This document shows positions 1-9,212 of a stretch of DNA of 64,000 nucleotides, one piece after another. A model generated the notes under the pieces. The model ran no database searches, was not told where the DNA came from, and saw only the letters and a program-made list of their open reading frames with translations. Within the stretch, counting starts at the first letter, position 1. Each line of letters starts with the position of its first letter. This DNA comes from Vibrio pomeroyi (GTDB lineage Bacteria > Pseudomonadota > Gammaproteobacteria > Enterobacterales > Vibrionaceae). Made by a program: the position numbers and the translations under genes. The stretch lies in assembly GCF_024347595.1 (NCBI RefSeq), contig NZ_AP025506.1:3534001-3598000 (forward strand), given 5' to 3'.

Positions 1-65
1 TAATTTTATGTCGCTTTCCGTCTTACTGATTCTTGCTGAAGCCTTGTGGCGTCTGCCGTCTCAGT

Positions 66-130
66 GGGTCGCATTATAGGGAACCCTCTCAGGTTAGCAA
101 CTACTTTTTCATAAAAAATGAATAAATAGA
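66..130 (-). promoter_or_regulatory. rRNA-type promoter firing out of the left edge
   Basis: Read on the minus strand, there is a -35 TTGCTA (95-100), a 16-bp spacer and a perfect -10 TATAAT (73-78), preceded by an A/T-rich UP-element-like tract (101-130). The sequence after the -10 (CTATAATGCGACCCACTGA) closely resembles that of the rRNA operon promoter at 46376-46403 (CTATAATGCCACCTCGCTGA), with the same spacing. An rRNA or tRNA operon probably starts here and runs leftward out of the window. The motif is seen; the downstream gene is inferred. Confidence 0.7.
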
Positions 131-160
131 GGTTAACTGCCTAATAGTTCACCTAAACGT

Positions 161-190
161 AAAAAAGAGAGCATTTCTGCTCTCTTTTTA
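161..190 (-). terminator. Terminator of the ubiD-ferredoxin-fre operon
   Basis: Perfect stem AAAAAGAGAGC / GCTCTCTTTTT around a 6-nt loop, with A and T runs on both sides, so it could work in both directions. It lies just past the fre stop codon. Confidence 0.85.
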
Positions 191-210
191 CTCAAAATCT
201 AAGAGTATTA

Positions 211-924
211 TTAGATAAAGGCGTAAGCATCAGCGTACATATGGTCACGCTTTGCTTCTTTATTCTGAGTAAATAGGTCTCTTGCAGCACCTGCCATTTC
301 AAAACGACCTGCAATATAGATATCGAAATCAGCCAGTGATTCGAAACTTTGCGTAATTGCTTCAAGTACATTACCCGTTTGACCGTGCCATACTTCAGGC
401 GCTTCTTCTACTACTGGTACAAAGTGCACATTGCTGTGCTTTTCTGCGATGCCTACTAGTTCTTCTTTTGCATATAGCTGGCACTCATCTTTTGCGCCCC
501 AGTATAAGTGAATCTCTTTTTTGCTGTTTTGCGCGATACAGTGATCTAGGATTGAACGCACGTAGCTAAAACCAGTACCACCAGCAATCAATAATAGAGA
601 GCGTTCGCTTTCTTCTTTAACCCACGCATCACCGTGTGGTGCATCAATAGCAATATCGCCATCTTCAGCTTGTGCTTTCTTCATCGCCTCAACAACTTCT
701 AATGCGTAAGCATTGTGCTCTGCTGCACCAATGTGTAACTCAAGCTCACCTTCATGGCGGCATGGGCTGCTTGCAATAGAAAATGGACGTTTATCTTTCT
801 CGCCCATTTCAACCATCAGGTACTGACCCGCTTTAAAAGCGACAGGTGTTTCTGGGTGAAGTAGGATTTGGTAAGTGTTACAAGCCAAAGGCTCGATAGA
901 CTTCACTTTACATTTAATAGTCAT
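211..924 (-). CDS. fre: NAD(P)H-flavin reductase Fre
   Basis: A 237-residue cytoplasmic flavin reductase of the ferredoxin-NADP reductase superfamily, which reduces free FMN, FAD or riboflavin with NAD(P)H. The flavin-binding motif RPFSIASSP lies at residues 46-54, the nucleotide-binding motif [11 protein letters not shown] at 114-124, and the C-terminal segment [16 protein letters not shown] and the tail MYADAYAFI are typical of Fre. Length matches the family. It is the last gene of ubiD-ferredoxin-fre, 20 nt after the ferredoxin, and ends at a strong terminator. The neighbouring ferredoxin suggests the pair could also act as an electron-transfer couple; that is inference. Identity is secure. 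Confidence 0.95.
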   Translation of the reverse strand: MTIKCKVKSIEPLACNTYQILLHPETPVAFKAGQYLMVEMGEKDKRPFSIASSPCRHEGELELHIGAAEHNAYALEVVEAMKKAQAEDGDIAIDAPHGDAWVKEESERSLLLIAGGTGFSYVRSILDHCIAQNSKKEIHLYWGAKDECQLYAKEELVGIAEKHSNVHFVPVVEEAPEVWHGQTGNVLEAITQSFESLADFDIYIAGRFEMAGAARDLFTQNKEAKRDHMYADAYAFI

Positions 925-944
925 GTTCTTCCTCTTACTAACCC

Positions 945-1214
945 TTAATCGGCAAAGGTTAGAACTAAATTACTTTCTGCAAATGCTTGGCAAGCGAAAA
1001 TCCAGCCCTGTTCCTGCTCTTTCTCTGTGAGCATGGGTTCAAGATGGTAACTCACTTGCCCTTCTAATTTTTTGCACATACACATCGCGCATGCGCCAAC
1101 TTGGCAACGGTTTGGGAAATAGATATCGCTGTTGAGCGCAGCATCCAAGACCGTTTGCCCTTTTTCTACTGTGAAACTGATGTTTTCTGGATATAAGACT
1201 ACTTGGTAGCTCAT
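945..1214 (-). CDS. Plant-type 2Fe-2S ferredoxin
   Basis: An 89-residue soluble ferredoxin. The cluster ligands follow the plant-type pattern CX4CX2CX29C: Cys37, Cys42, Cys45 and Cys75, with one extra Cys47. The N-terminal half ([19 protein letters not shown]) is the usual beta-grasp fold of these proteins. Its ATG overlaps the ubiD stop codon (ATGA), so the two are translationally coupled, and fre follows after 20 nt. It is a stand-alone version of the ferredoxin domain that in many oxygenase reductases is fused to a Fre-like module. The redox partner cannot be read from sequence. Confidence 0.88.
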   Translation of the reverse strand: MSYQVVLYPENISFTVEKGQTVLDAALNSDIYFPNRCQVGACAMCMCKKLEGQVSYHLEPMLTEKEQEQGWIFACQAFAESNLVLTFAD

Positions 1215-3052
1215 GAAATTCCTAGTTGTTCCCAGATGCTATCAATCTTTTTAACGACATCAGGATCTTTTGTAATAGGAACGCCCCACTCGCGAAGACA
1301 TTCGCCTTCCCATTTATTGGTCGCATCTAGTCCCATTTTGGAGTGTCCAGTTTCGTTCTGTAGGAACAATGTATCTCTGGCCGGATCCATTCTGGTGGTT
1401 ACCGCCCAAATGATGTCATTCCAGTCACTCACGTTGACATCACCATCACACACGATAACAAACTTGTTCTCATCAAATTGAGACCAAACCGCTTCCATTA
1501 TTTTCTTACCATTACCTGCAGCTTGCTTATCAATAGACACGACAACCATGCTGGCGTTGTCGTTTTGTAGATGAATATCAATAATTTCAGGGTGAGCCTT
1601 AGTTAACTCAGCCAGGTTACCTTCAATATGTTCACTACTTACAGGCGCAGATTCAACGTCTGGCGATAGTGCTAACTCCGCATCCCACTTCTTGGTGATG
1701 TCTAAACCCATCTTAGAGCCCAGTCCAACCACTGGTGATGCAAAATCTAACGAATCGATAGGTGTGTTCTCAATCATCAAGCTATCACGAGACGGATCCA
1801 TGTGTTCACACATCGCAGCCGTTACTTGAGACCAATCACGTGCGTTCACATCCTCATCGCACACCAATACAAATTTGGTGTACATGAATTGACGCAAGAA
1901 AGACCATACACCCATCATCACACGCTTAGCGTGACCTGGGTATTGCTTCTTCATTGTCACAACGGCCATTCGGTACGAACAGCCCTCAGGTGGCAGGTAG
2001 AAGTCTTCTATCTCTGGGAACTGCTTTTGAAGGATAGGAACAAACACTTCATTTAACGCAACACCCAGTACCGCAGGCTCATCTGGCGGGCGGCCAGTGT
2101 ATGTGCTGTGATAGATAGGGTTCTCGCGCATGGTTACATGAGTAATCGTAAATACGTGGTGCTTTTCTTTCTCGTTGTAGTAACCCGTGTGGTCTCCGTA
2201 TGGGCCTTCGTCCGCGAACTCATTCGGGTCGATGTAGCCTTCCATTACGATTTCCGCACTTGCTGGTACTTCTAGGTCATTACTGATTGATTTAACGACC
2301 TCAGTTTTACTACCGCGCAGCAATCCTGCAAATGCGTATTCCGATAAGGTATCTGGTACAGGTGTCACCGCGCCAAGAATGGTGGCAGGGTCTGCGCCAA
2401 ACGCAACAGATACTGGGAATGGTTTGCCAGGATTGGTTTCCATCCAGTCGCGCAGATCAAGTGCTCCACCGCGATGGGCTAACCAACGCATGATGATTTT
2501 ATTCTTACCGATCTTTTGCTGACGATAGATGCCTAAGTTTTGGCGTTTCTTGTTTGGGCCACGAGTAACCGTTAAGCCCCATGTTAGCAATGGTGCGACA
2601 TCGTCTGCCCAACAGCTCATCACGGGGATTCTATCTAGGTCGACGTCATCACCTTGCCACACCACTTGTTGGCAAGCCGCTTTACGAAGGCGTTTAGCTG
2701 GCATGTTTAATACTTGCTTAAACACTGGCAGTTTATCGATAGCGTCTTTAAAACCTTTTGGTGGCTCAGGCTCTTTTAGATAAGCAAGCAGCTTACCCAC
2801 TTCACGTAGCTCTTTTACATCCTGACGCCCCATACCAATAGCAACACGATTAGGTGTACCAAATAGGTTGGTCAAAACAGGCATGTCATAGCCTACTGGG
2901 TTTTCAAACAATAGAGCCGGGCCACCAGCACGTAGAGTACGGTCGCTAATCTCGGTCATTTCATAGTCTGGGTCGACTGGGTGAGAGATGCGTTTCAACT
3001 GACCAATACTTTCAAGATGGTCGATAAAATCGCGTAAATCTTTAAAACTCAT
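1211..3052 (-). CDS. ubiD: 4-hydroxy-3-polyprenylbenzoate decarboxylase UbiD
   Basis: Prenylated-FMN-dependent decarboxylase of ubiquinone biosynthesis. The UbiD signature [12 protein letters not shown] is at residues 281-292, and [14 protein letters not shown] at 317-330. At 613 residues it is over 100 longer than E. coli UbiD (497). The excess is an internal duplication: residues 347-459 and 488-584 align, with shared elements [10 protein letters not shown] / [18 protein letters not shown] / MDPARDTL and [11 protein letters not shown] / [11 protein letters not shown]. It heads the operon with the ferredoxin and fre and overlaps the ferredoxin by 4 nt. Its partner UbiX, which makes prenyl-FMN, is not in the window. 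Confidence 0.93.
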   Translation of the reverse strand: MSFKDLRDFIDHLESIGQLKRISHPVDPDYEMTEISDRTLRAGGPALLFENPVGYDMPVLTNLFGTPNRVAIGMGRQDVKELREVGKLLAYLKEPEPPKGFKDAIDKLPVFKQVLNMPAKRLRKAACQQVVWQGDDVDLDRIPVMSCWADDVAPLLTWGLTVTRGPNKKRQNLGIYRQQKIGKNKIIMRWLAHRGGALDLRDWMETNPGKPFPVSVAFGADPATILGAVTPVPDTLSEYAFAGLLRGSKTEVVKSISNDLEVPASAEIVMEGYIDPNEFADEGPYGDHTGYYNEKEKHHVFTITHVTMRENPIYHSTYTGRPPDEPAVLGVALNEVFVPILQKQFPEIEDFYLPPEGCSYRMAVVTMKKQYPGHAKRVMMGVWSFLRQFMYTKFVLVCDEDVNARDWSQVTAAMCEHMDPSRDSLMIENTPIDSLDFASPVVGLGSKMGLDITKKWDAELALSPDVESAPVSSEHIEGNLAELTKAHPEIIDIHLQNDNASMVVVSIDKQAAGNGKKIMEAVWSQFDENKFVIVCDGDVNVSDWNDIIWAVTTRMDPARDTLFLQNETGHSKMGLDATNKWEGECLREWGVPITKDPDVVKKIDSIWEQLGIS

Positions 3053-3091
3053 AGGACTTCTACATGCTGATTATTCTGCGCTCAGTATATC

Positions 3092-3121
3092 AAAAAGGGT
3101 GACACTGAGATCCCCCTTTTT
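3092..3121 (-). terminator. Probable terminator of the secreted unknown gene
   Basis: Minus-strand AAAAAGGGGG, a loop of about 13 nt, then CCCTTTTT, lying between the stop of the 3151-4146 gene and the ubiD start. The stem is short, with A and T arms. Confidence 0.55.
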
Positions 3122-3150
3122 AATGTGGTTATTGAGAGCCGAAATCCACT

Positions 3151-4146
3151 TTACGGTAATGCTTGCTCGATCAAAGAACTCTTCACCTGAGGGTTATCAT
3201 TCACGAGGTCTTGCAACCATCGTGTATGACCTTGTTTTGCTAATTCACGGGCAACCAAAGAGGCTTCATCGGCAATCGCCATTCTAGAGACTAAGAACTG
3301 CTTTACCTCTTCCGAGAGTGGATTCACTTTGGTGAGCAAGGTAATCGCTTCATCTTTCAAGCGTGGATTTTTAGTTGCAGCCATAACCTGCTCAAGTGCG
3401 AATGCTTGTTTAGTTTCAGCAAGGCGAACCAATTCGGCTTGGCTGTGATAATCCGCCTTCATACGCCATAGGATCTTGTAGACCTCAGGGTCTTCACTCA
3501 CCTGTGCTAATCGAACCACCACCTCGGAAGACGGTAGCCAACTTACAATCGACGACGTGGTCAGTTGTTTGGTTAGGTAATCAACCGCTTCAGGCGACAA
3601 ACTGTCTAGCTCTCGGATCAATAGCGCTTCTCGAGTCTGGACTTGGTGTTCAGAGCCAGATAACCACTCTTTCAGGTTGAGATCTTGTTTCTCCGCATCG
3701 AGAACAAACACCAAGGTTTTTTGGTCTTGGCGCCACTGCTTAATGAGTCGGTTAGCAATCGAAGGGTAATTAAAAGCAGGGACCGTAAACTCGTAACCAT
3801 CGCCACGCTCTAATACTTGATAAGTTGGCGTGATAGCAAGTTGCTGCTCAATGAAGATAGACATCTTGGGCGTGAGTACGATTTTTTGCTGTTCGAGCTT
3901 CTTCAAGAGTTGGTAACGAGCCACCTCTTGTTGGGGAAATGTCAGGCGCTCAAGTGCAAAGCGTAGCGAATTCACTTCGTCACGCACGACAAACTCGAGC
4001 AATTCAGCAGTTTTCAGTTTTACTTGATCATTCTCAAGCCAAGACTCTACTGTAGTTGGAGACATCTCGGTGGCATAGCTAATGCCGACCGGTGAAAATA
4101 ACAGTGAAGTAGACAGGAGTAATGATGACAACAGTCCATGTTGCAT
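3151..4146 (-). CDS. Secreted protein of unknown function (rho-ubiD interval)
   Basis: I do not recognise a named family. The chosen start (331 residues, MQHGLLSSLL...) has AAGGAAG placed ideally upstream; a further in-frame ATG lies 36 nt earlier without a good site. A classical signal peptide of about 24 residues ends at GISYA, so the product is probably periplasmic. The mature part is almost entirely predicted helical, with repeated short helix pairs rich in Leu, Glu and Ala in the second half, as in HEAT-like solenoids. No catalytic or metal motif is visible. It stands alone between the rho terminator and its own weak terminator. Confidence 0.75.
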   Translation of the reverse strand: MQHGLLSSLLLSTSLLFSPVGISYATEMSPTTVESWLENDQVKLKTAELLEFVVRDEVNSLRFALERLTFPQQEVARYQLLKKLEQQKIVLTPKMSIFIEQQLAITPTYQVLERGDGYEFTVPAFNYPSIANRLIKQWRQDQKTLVFVLDAEKQDLNLKEWLSGSEHQVQTREALLIRELDSLSPEAVDYLTKQLTTSSIVSWLPSSEVVVRLAQVSEDPEVYKILWRMKADYHSQAELVRLAETKQAFALEQVMAATKNPRLKDEAITLLTKVNPLSEEVKQFLVSRMAIADEASLVARELAKQGHTRWLQDLVNDNPQVKSSLIEQALP

Positions 4147-4205
4147 TTTAACTTCCTTGTAACACTTTTGGTCATTCTGCAAGCTGTCGCTACAAAATGC
4201 AAATA

Positions 4206-4234
4206 AAAAGCGCCACCCGAGGGCAGCGCTTTTT
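4206..4234 (-). terminator. Terminator downstream of rho
   Basis: Strong hairpin with arms AAAAAGCGC / GCGCTTTTT extended by a GC-rich inner stem (CCC / GGG), followed on the minus strand by a T run. It lies 22 nt past the rho stop. Confidence 0.88.
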
Positions 4235-4256
4235 AATAACTATCAGCTAATCAATA

Positions 4257-5516
4257 TTACTGACGACGCATTGCGTCAAAGAACTCATCGTTCGTTTTCG
4301 TCATTGCTAGCTTGTCGATAAGGAATTCCATTGCGTCGATTTCGCCCATTGGGTGAACAATCTTACGCAGGATCCACATCTTCTGTAGTTCATCGTTCTT
4401 CGTAAGAAGCTCTTCACGACGAGTACCAGAGCGGTTGAAATCAATCGCAGGGAATACGCGTTTTTCAGCAATCTTACGGTTAAGGTGCAGTTCCATGTTA
4501 CCTGTACCTTTGAATTCTTCGTAGATAACTTCATCCATCTTAGAACCAGTATCAACCAGTGCTGTTGCGATGATAGTTAAGCTACCGCCTTCTTCTACGT
4601 TACGTGCTGCACCGAAGAAACGCTTAGGACGGTGAAGTGCGTTAGCGTCTACACCACCAGTAAGAACTTTACCTGATGAAGGAATCACAGTGTTGTAAGC
4701 ACGAGCTAGACGAGTAATAGAATCCAGAAGGATAACAACGTCTTTCTTGTGTTCCACAAGGCGTTTCGCTTTCTCGATAACCATTTCTGCTACTTGTACG
4801 TGGCGAGATGCTGGCTCATCGAATGTTGAAGCAACTACTTCACCTTTAACTAGGCGCTGCATTTCTGTTACTTCTTCTGGACGCTCATCGATCAGAAGAA
4901 CCATCAGTTCACATTCAGGGTGATTGTGAGCGATGCTCTGAGCGATGTTCTGTAGAAGCATTGTTTTACCCGCTTTTGGCGGAGCAACAATCAGACCACG
5001 CTGACCTTTACCAATTGGAGACGCAAGGTCAAGAATACGAGCCGTAATATCTTCAGTCGCACCGTTACCACGTTCCATTACCATACGTTCGTTGGCGTGA
5101 AGAGGAGTAAGGTTTTCGAAAAGAATCTTGTTACGAGCGTTGTCTGGCTTATCGTAGTTAACAGTGTTTACTTTTAGCAGTGCAAAGTAACGTTCACCGT
5201 CTTTAGGTGGACGAATCTTACCGCCAATTGAATCACCAGTACGTAAGTTAAAACGACGAATTTGGCTTGGAGATACGTAGATATCATCAGGGCCAGCCAG
5301 GTATGAACTGTCGGCGCTACGTAGGAAACCAAAACCGTCTTGAAGAATTTCTAGAACACCATCACCAAAGATGTCTTCACCACTTTTTGCATGTGCTTTA
5401 AGGATGGAGAAGATAATGTCTTGTTTTCTTAGGCGAGCTTGATTCTCAAGACCTAAGCTTTCGCTAAGTTTAACAAGCTCAGACACAGGTCTGTTCTTCA
5501 GTTCAGTAAGATTCAT
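4257..5516 (-). CDS. rho: Transcription termination factor Rho
   Basis: Hexameric RNA-dependent ATPase/helicase that ends transcription at Rho-dependent sites. From the chosen ATG the protein is 419 residues, the exact length of E. coli Rho, and nearly identical to it: RNA-binding domain with DGFGFLRS and [20 protein letters not shown], Walker [12 protein letters not shown], Walker [17 protein letters not shown], and the C-terminal [11 protein letters not shown]. An upstream in-frame TTG would add 8 residues, but neither start has a clear ribosome site. The untranslated region up to the trxA terminator is about 140 nt, consistent with the autoregulated leader known for rho. It follows trxA in the same direction, as in E. 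coli. Confidence 0.97.
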   Translation of the reverse strand: MNLTELKNRPVSELVKLSESLGLENQARLRKQDIIFSILKAHAKSGEDIFGDGVLEILQDGFGFLRSADSSYLAGPDDIYVSPSQIRRFNLRTGDSIGGKIRPPKDGERYFALLKVNTVNYDKPDNARNKILFENLTPLHANERMVMERGNGATEDITARILDLASPIGKGQRGLIVAPPKAGKTMLLQNIAQSIAHNHPECELMVLLIDERPEEVTEMQRLVKGEVVASTFDEPASRHVQVAEMVIEKAKRLVEHKKDVVILLDSITRLARAYNTVIPSSGKVLTGGVDANALHRPKRFFGAARNVEEGGSLTIIATALVDTGSKMDEVIYEEFKGTGNMELHLNRKIAEKRVFPAIDFNRSGTRREELLTKNDELQKMWILRKIVHPMGEIDAMEFLIDKLAMTKTNDEFFDAMRRQ

Positions 5517-5658
5517 AGTGGTGGAAGTTTGTTTAGTCAAAATAGGATCTGTTTTCTTAAGTTAAGAAGGAGTTGGTCACAGGATCGACCAAGAAGAGAA
5601 ATTCGTTCAATTAACGTGCGATAAATTAGCACTAAAACTAAGACTAGTCCATAGCTTA

Positions 5659-5697
5659 GAAAAAACAAAACCGCGCATTTGTTAACTGCACGGTTTC
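5659..5697 (-). terminator. Terminator downstream of trxA
   Basis: Minus-strand stem AAACCGTGC / GCGCGGTTT with one mismatch, an 11-nt loop and a following GTTTTTT tract, about 20 nt past the trxA stop. Confidence 0.8.
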
Positions 5698-5716
5698 TTT
5701 TCAAATGCTGACCTGA

Positions 5717-6043
5717 TTAAAGGTTAGCGTCTAAGAACTCTTTAAGTTGAGTTTTAGATAATGCACCAACTTTAGTCGCTGCTACGCCGCCATCTTTGAA
5801 AAGAAGTAGCGTTGGAATGCCGCGAATACCAAACTTTGGTGGTGTTCCAGCATTTTGGTCGATATTAAGTTTACCGATAGTGAGCTTGCCTTCGTACTCG
5901 TCTGCGATTTCATCAAGAATCGGAGCAATCATCTTACAAGGACCACACCATTCAGCCCAAAAATCAACAAGAACCGGGCCTGCAGCATTGATTACATCGT
6001 TATCAAAACCGTCATCAGTTAGCTGCAAAATCTTATCACTCAT
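5717..6043 (-). CDS. trxA: Thioredoxin 1
   Basis: Cytoplasmic disulfide reductase of 108 residues from the chosen ATG ([11 protein letters not shown]). The active site WCGPC has redox cysteines 33 and 36, and the cis-proline element [13 protein letters not shown] is present. The start is fixed by a GGAGTGGAAG sequence just upstream; the longer reading would begin inside that site. It lies between rho and the divergent rhlB, the same arrangement as in enterobacteria. A terminator separates it from rho, so most rho transcription likely begins separately. Confidence 0.97.
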   Translation of the reverse strand: MSDKILQLTDDGFDNDVINAAGPVLVDFWAEWCGPCKMIAPILDEIADEYEGKLTIGKLNIDQNAGTPPKFGIRGIPTLLLFKDGGVAATKVGALSKTQLKEFLDANL

Positions 6044-6154
6044 CTTCCACTCCAATGTATTTTTTAGAACTGGTTGGATGATAACCAGTAAATAGATGCC
6101 CTATTGGAATGTATTTACTTTCGTATTGCAAGCTTAAGCTGATATTCTATAGCA

Positions 6155-7465
6155 ATGAAAAAGACGCATATCACAGAGCAAAAGTTCGCCGACTTGGATT
6201 TACTTCCGCAAGTCATTGAAGGATTGGAGAAAAAAGGGTTCGATTATTGTACCCCGATCCAAGCCTTGGCGCTCCCGGTACTGCTCACCGGCCAAGACAT
6301 TGCAGGCCAGGCCCAAACGGGTACTGGTAAAACGCTTGCGTTTCTTACTGCTACTTTCAACCACCTGCTAAAAACACCTGAGCATGAAGGGCGTAAGCCT
6401 AACCAGCCACGTGCGATTATTATGGCACCAACGCGTGAACTCGCGATTCAGATCTACAACGATGCTGATTCTCTAGTTGCGAGCACAGGTATCAAAGCAG
6501 CATTAGCTTACGGTGGCGAAAGCTACGACAAGCAGCTAGGTAAAATCGAAGAAGGCGCAGATATCTTAATTGGTACTACTGGCCGTATCATCGACTTCTA
6601 CAAGCAGAAGGTATTTAACCTTAACCACATTCAAGCTGTTGTTCTTGACGAAGCTGATCGCATGTTCGATCTTGGTTTCATCAAAGACATCCGCTTCTTG
6701 TTCCGCCGTATGCCTGAGCCAAAAGATCGCCTGAACATGCTGTTCTCTGCGACGCTTTCTTACCGCGTACAAGAGCTAGCGTTCGAACACATGCACAATC
6801 CAGAGCATGTTGTTGTTGAGCCAGAGCGTAAAACAGGTCACCGCATCAAAGAAGAGCTGTTCTACCCTTCAAACGAACACAAAATGGCACTACTGCAGAC
6901 GCTAGTTGAAGAAGAATGGCCAGAGCGCGCTATCATCTTCGCGAACACTAAGCACAAGTGTGAGTCTGTTTGGGGTCACCTAGCAGCAGATGGTCACCGT
7001 GTTGGCCTGCTAACTGGCGATGTTCCTCAGAAGAAACGTGAAAAGATTCTTGAGCAATTCACTAAAGGTGATGTTGACCTACTTGTGGCAACCGACGTTG
7101 CGGCACGTGGCCTACACATTCCTCAAGTAACACACGTATTCAACTTCGACTTACCAGACGATTGTGAAGATTACGTTCACCGTATCGGCCGTACAGGTCG
7201 TGCTGGCGCAAGTGGTCACTCGATCAGCTTTGCTTGTGAAGATTACGCAATCAACTTGCCGCCTATCGAAGAATACATTGAGCACGCTATCCCTGTGTCT
7301 GACTACGACTCTTCTGCACTACTAGAAGATCTACCAGCACCATTGCGCTTACGCACACGTAACCCGCAACAGCGTCGTTCAAACAACAATGGCCCACGCA
7401 ACGGTAACCGTAAACCAAACCAGAACCGTCGCCCACGCCAACCGCGTCATAACAAGGAAGCTTAG
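6155..7465 (+). CDS. rhlB: DEAD-box RNA helicase RhlB
   Basis: ATP-dependent RNA helicase, 436 residues, in Gammaproteobacteria a component of the RNase E degradosome. Motifs in order: Q motif YCTPIQ (31-36), Walker A AQTGTGKT (53-60), PTRELA (92-97), TTGR (141-144), DEAD (165-168), SAT (198-200), [10 protein letters not shown] and HRIGRTGR (342-349). The C-terminal 40 residues are a disordered basic tail rich in Arg, Asn and Pro, typical of RhlB. It is divergent from trxA and followed after 6 nt by gppA, as in E. coli. Confidence 0.95.
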   Translation: MKKTHITEQKFADLDLLPQVIEGLEKKGFDYCTPIQALALPVLLTGQDIAGQAQTGTGKTLAFLTATFNHLLKTPEHEGRKPNQPRAIIMAPTRELAIQIYNDADSLVASTGIKAALAYGGESYDKQLGKIEEGADILIGTTGRIIDFYKQKVFNLNHIQAVVLDEADRMFDLGFIKDIRFLFRRMPEPKDRLNMLFSATLSYRVQELAFEHMHNPEHVVVEPERKTGHRIKEELFYPSNEHKMALLQTLVEEEWPERAIIFANTKHKCESVWGHLAADGHRVGLLTGDVPQKKREKILEQFTKGDVDLLVATDVAARGLHIPQVTHVFNFDLPDDCEDYVHRIGRTGRAGASGHSISFACEDYAINLPPIEEYIEHAIPVSDYDSSALLEDLPAPLRLRTRNPQQRRSNNNGPRNGNRKPNQNRRPRQPRHNKEA

Positions 7466-7471
7466 TCGCTT

Positions 7472-8965
7472 ATGAGTCAAACAGTGTCACCACCGCTTTA
7501 CGCTGCAATCGACCTCGGGTCGAACAGTTTTCATATGCTCGTTGTGCGTCATATCGATGGCAGCGTACAAACCATGGCTAAAATTAAGCGCAAAGTGCGT
7601 TTAGCTGCAGGCTTAGATGAAAATAATGCGCTTAGTACTGAAGCCATGCAGCGCGGTTGGGACTGTTTGAGTCTCTTTGCAGAGCGACTGCAAGATATTC
7701 CGAAAGAAAATATCCGCATTGTAGGTACAGCGACCCTACGTACTGCTATCAATGTGGATATCTTTCTAGAGAAAGCGAACCAAATCCTTGGTTACGACAT
7801 CAATGTTATCTCTGGTGAAGAAGAAGCTGCGACTATCTATAAAGGCGTGGCACACACTTCGGGTGGCAGTGGCCGCCGACTGGTAGTAGATATTGGTGGC
7901 GCAAGCACCGAGATGATCATCGGTGAAGGCTTCTCAGCAAAAGCACTAACCAGCTTAAAAATGGGCTGTGTGACTTGGCTTGAACGCCACTTTAAAGATC
8001 GCCAATTAACCGCAACCAACTTTAACAACGCCATTGAAGCGGCAAAGTCGACGTTGGCTCCTATTCTAGATAGCTACACCGATATCGGATGGGATGTGTG
8101 TGTTGGTGCCAGCGGTACCGTTCAAGCACTGCAAGAAATCATGTTAGCGCAAGGCATGGATGAGGTTATTACTCATGCCAAACTTAAGCGCCTACAAAAA
8201 CAAGCGATGATCACTGAGCGCTTGGAAGAGCTAGAAATCGAAGGGCTGACCCTTGAGCGCGCATTAGTGTTCCCAAGTGGTCTTTCTATTCTTATTGCGA
8301 TTTTTGAGCTGCTTGAAATCGATTCAATGACACTCGCAGGCGGCGCACTCCGTGAAGGCCTAGCCTACGAGATGGTTGATGAGCTACGCCAAGACGATAT
8401 CCGAGCACGTACCATCAAGAGCGTACAATCACGCTACCAGATGGACGTAAGCTACGGTGAACAAGTGGCTGTCGTGGCACAAACTCTGTTGGATCAAGCC
8501 GGCGGAGAAGCTTGGGTGTCAGAACCTCAAGCCAGCGTTCTATTACAAACCGCAGCCAAACTTCACGAAATTGGTTTAACCATCGATTTCAAAAAAGGCG
8601 GCGAGCACAGCGCTTACCTACTACAGAACTTAGATCTGCCAGGTTTTACCCGAGCACAGAAATACTACTTGGGTGAATTAACACGTCGTTACCGCGAGCA
8701 GTTAACCTCATTGCCAGAGCAACATGCTATCTCAGGTACCAGCAGTAAACGTATTTTACGTATTCTGCGTTTGGCTATTTTGCTAACCCACCGCCGTAAC
8801 CCAGCGCTAGAACCTGAGTTCAAGCTAACGACAGATGGCAACAACCTGACCTTAACGCTTTCTAAGCAATGGCTAGCAAACAACCCGCTGACCGCTGCAG
8901 AGCTAGAGATCGAGTCGAACAGACAAACCGACATCGGCTGGCCTCTTGTTATTGCAGAGCAATAG
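7472..8965 (+). CDS. gppA: Guanosine-5'-triphosphate,3'-diphosphate pyrophosphatase GppA
   Basis: Ppx/GppA phosphatase of 497 residues; it converts pppGpp to ppGpp and can degrade polyphosphate. The sugar-kinase/actin-like N-terminal fold shows [14 protein letters not shown], the catalytic segment [13 protein letters not shown], the phosphate loop [11 protein letters not shown] and GASGTVQAL; an HD-like helical C-terminal domain follows (KLHEIGLTI). It sits 6 nt downstream of rhlB with a terminator 50 nt after it, so the two genes form one operon, a conserved pairing. GppA rather than Ppx is favoured by this context. Confidence 0.92.
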   Translation: MSQTVSPPLYAAIDLGSNSFHMLVVRHIDGSVQTMAKIKRKVRLAAGLDENNALSTEAMQRGWDCLSLFAERLQDIPKENIRIVGTATLRTAINVDIFLEKANQILGYDINVISGEEEAATIYKGVAHTSGGSGRRLVVDIGGASTEMIIGEGFSAKALTSLKMGCVTWLERHFKDRQLTATNFNNAIEAAKSTLAPILDSYTDIGWDVCVGASGTVQALQEIMLAQGMDEVITHAKLKRLQKQAMITERLEELEIEGLTLERALVFPSGLSILIAIFELLEIDSMTLAGGALREGLAYEMVDELRQDDIRARTIKSVQSRYQMDVSYGEQVAVVAQTLLDQAGGEAWVSEPQASVLLQTAAKLHEIGLTIDFKKGGEHSAYLLQNLDLPGFTRAQKYYLGELTRRYREQLTSLPEQHAISGTSSKRILRILRLAILLTHRRNPALEPEFKLTTDGNNLTLTLSKQWLANNPLTAAELEIESNRQTDIGWPLVIAEQ

Positions 8966-9015
8966 CACATAGATAAAGCCACTCGTTGCTAAGTTAAAGT
9001 CGTCAAAGTAATACC

Positions 9016-9044
9016 AAAAAGCTCTCTGCATTGAGAGCTTTTTT
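9016..9044 (+). terminator. Terminator of rhlB-gppA
   Basis: Perfect stem AAAAAGCTCTC / GAGAGCTTTTTT with a 6-nt loop, 50 nt past the gppA stop. Confidence 0.88.
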
Positions 9045-9140
9045 AGGTCTATCGAAAACCACAATCCGCTGTATCTTTCGCATCAAACCCTCAGTCCATC
9101 ACACACATCTGATAATCCACTAGATAATTACAACAAATTC

Positions 9141-9155
9141 ATTACATTATGTAAT
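9141..9155. promoter_or_regulatory. Inverted repeat upstream of the ToxR-like regulator
   Basis: ATTACATTATGTAAT, a perfect 7-1-7 inverted repeat about 60 bp before the start of the membrane-bound regulator at 9213 and next to a plausible -10 (TAATAT). Possible operator; function inferred only from position. Confidence 0.4.
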
Positions 9156-9212
9156 AGAGTTAATATTGTAGATCGGAATTACAAGGGCTCTGTTTGGATG
9201 CAGGAGAAAGGG

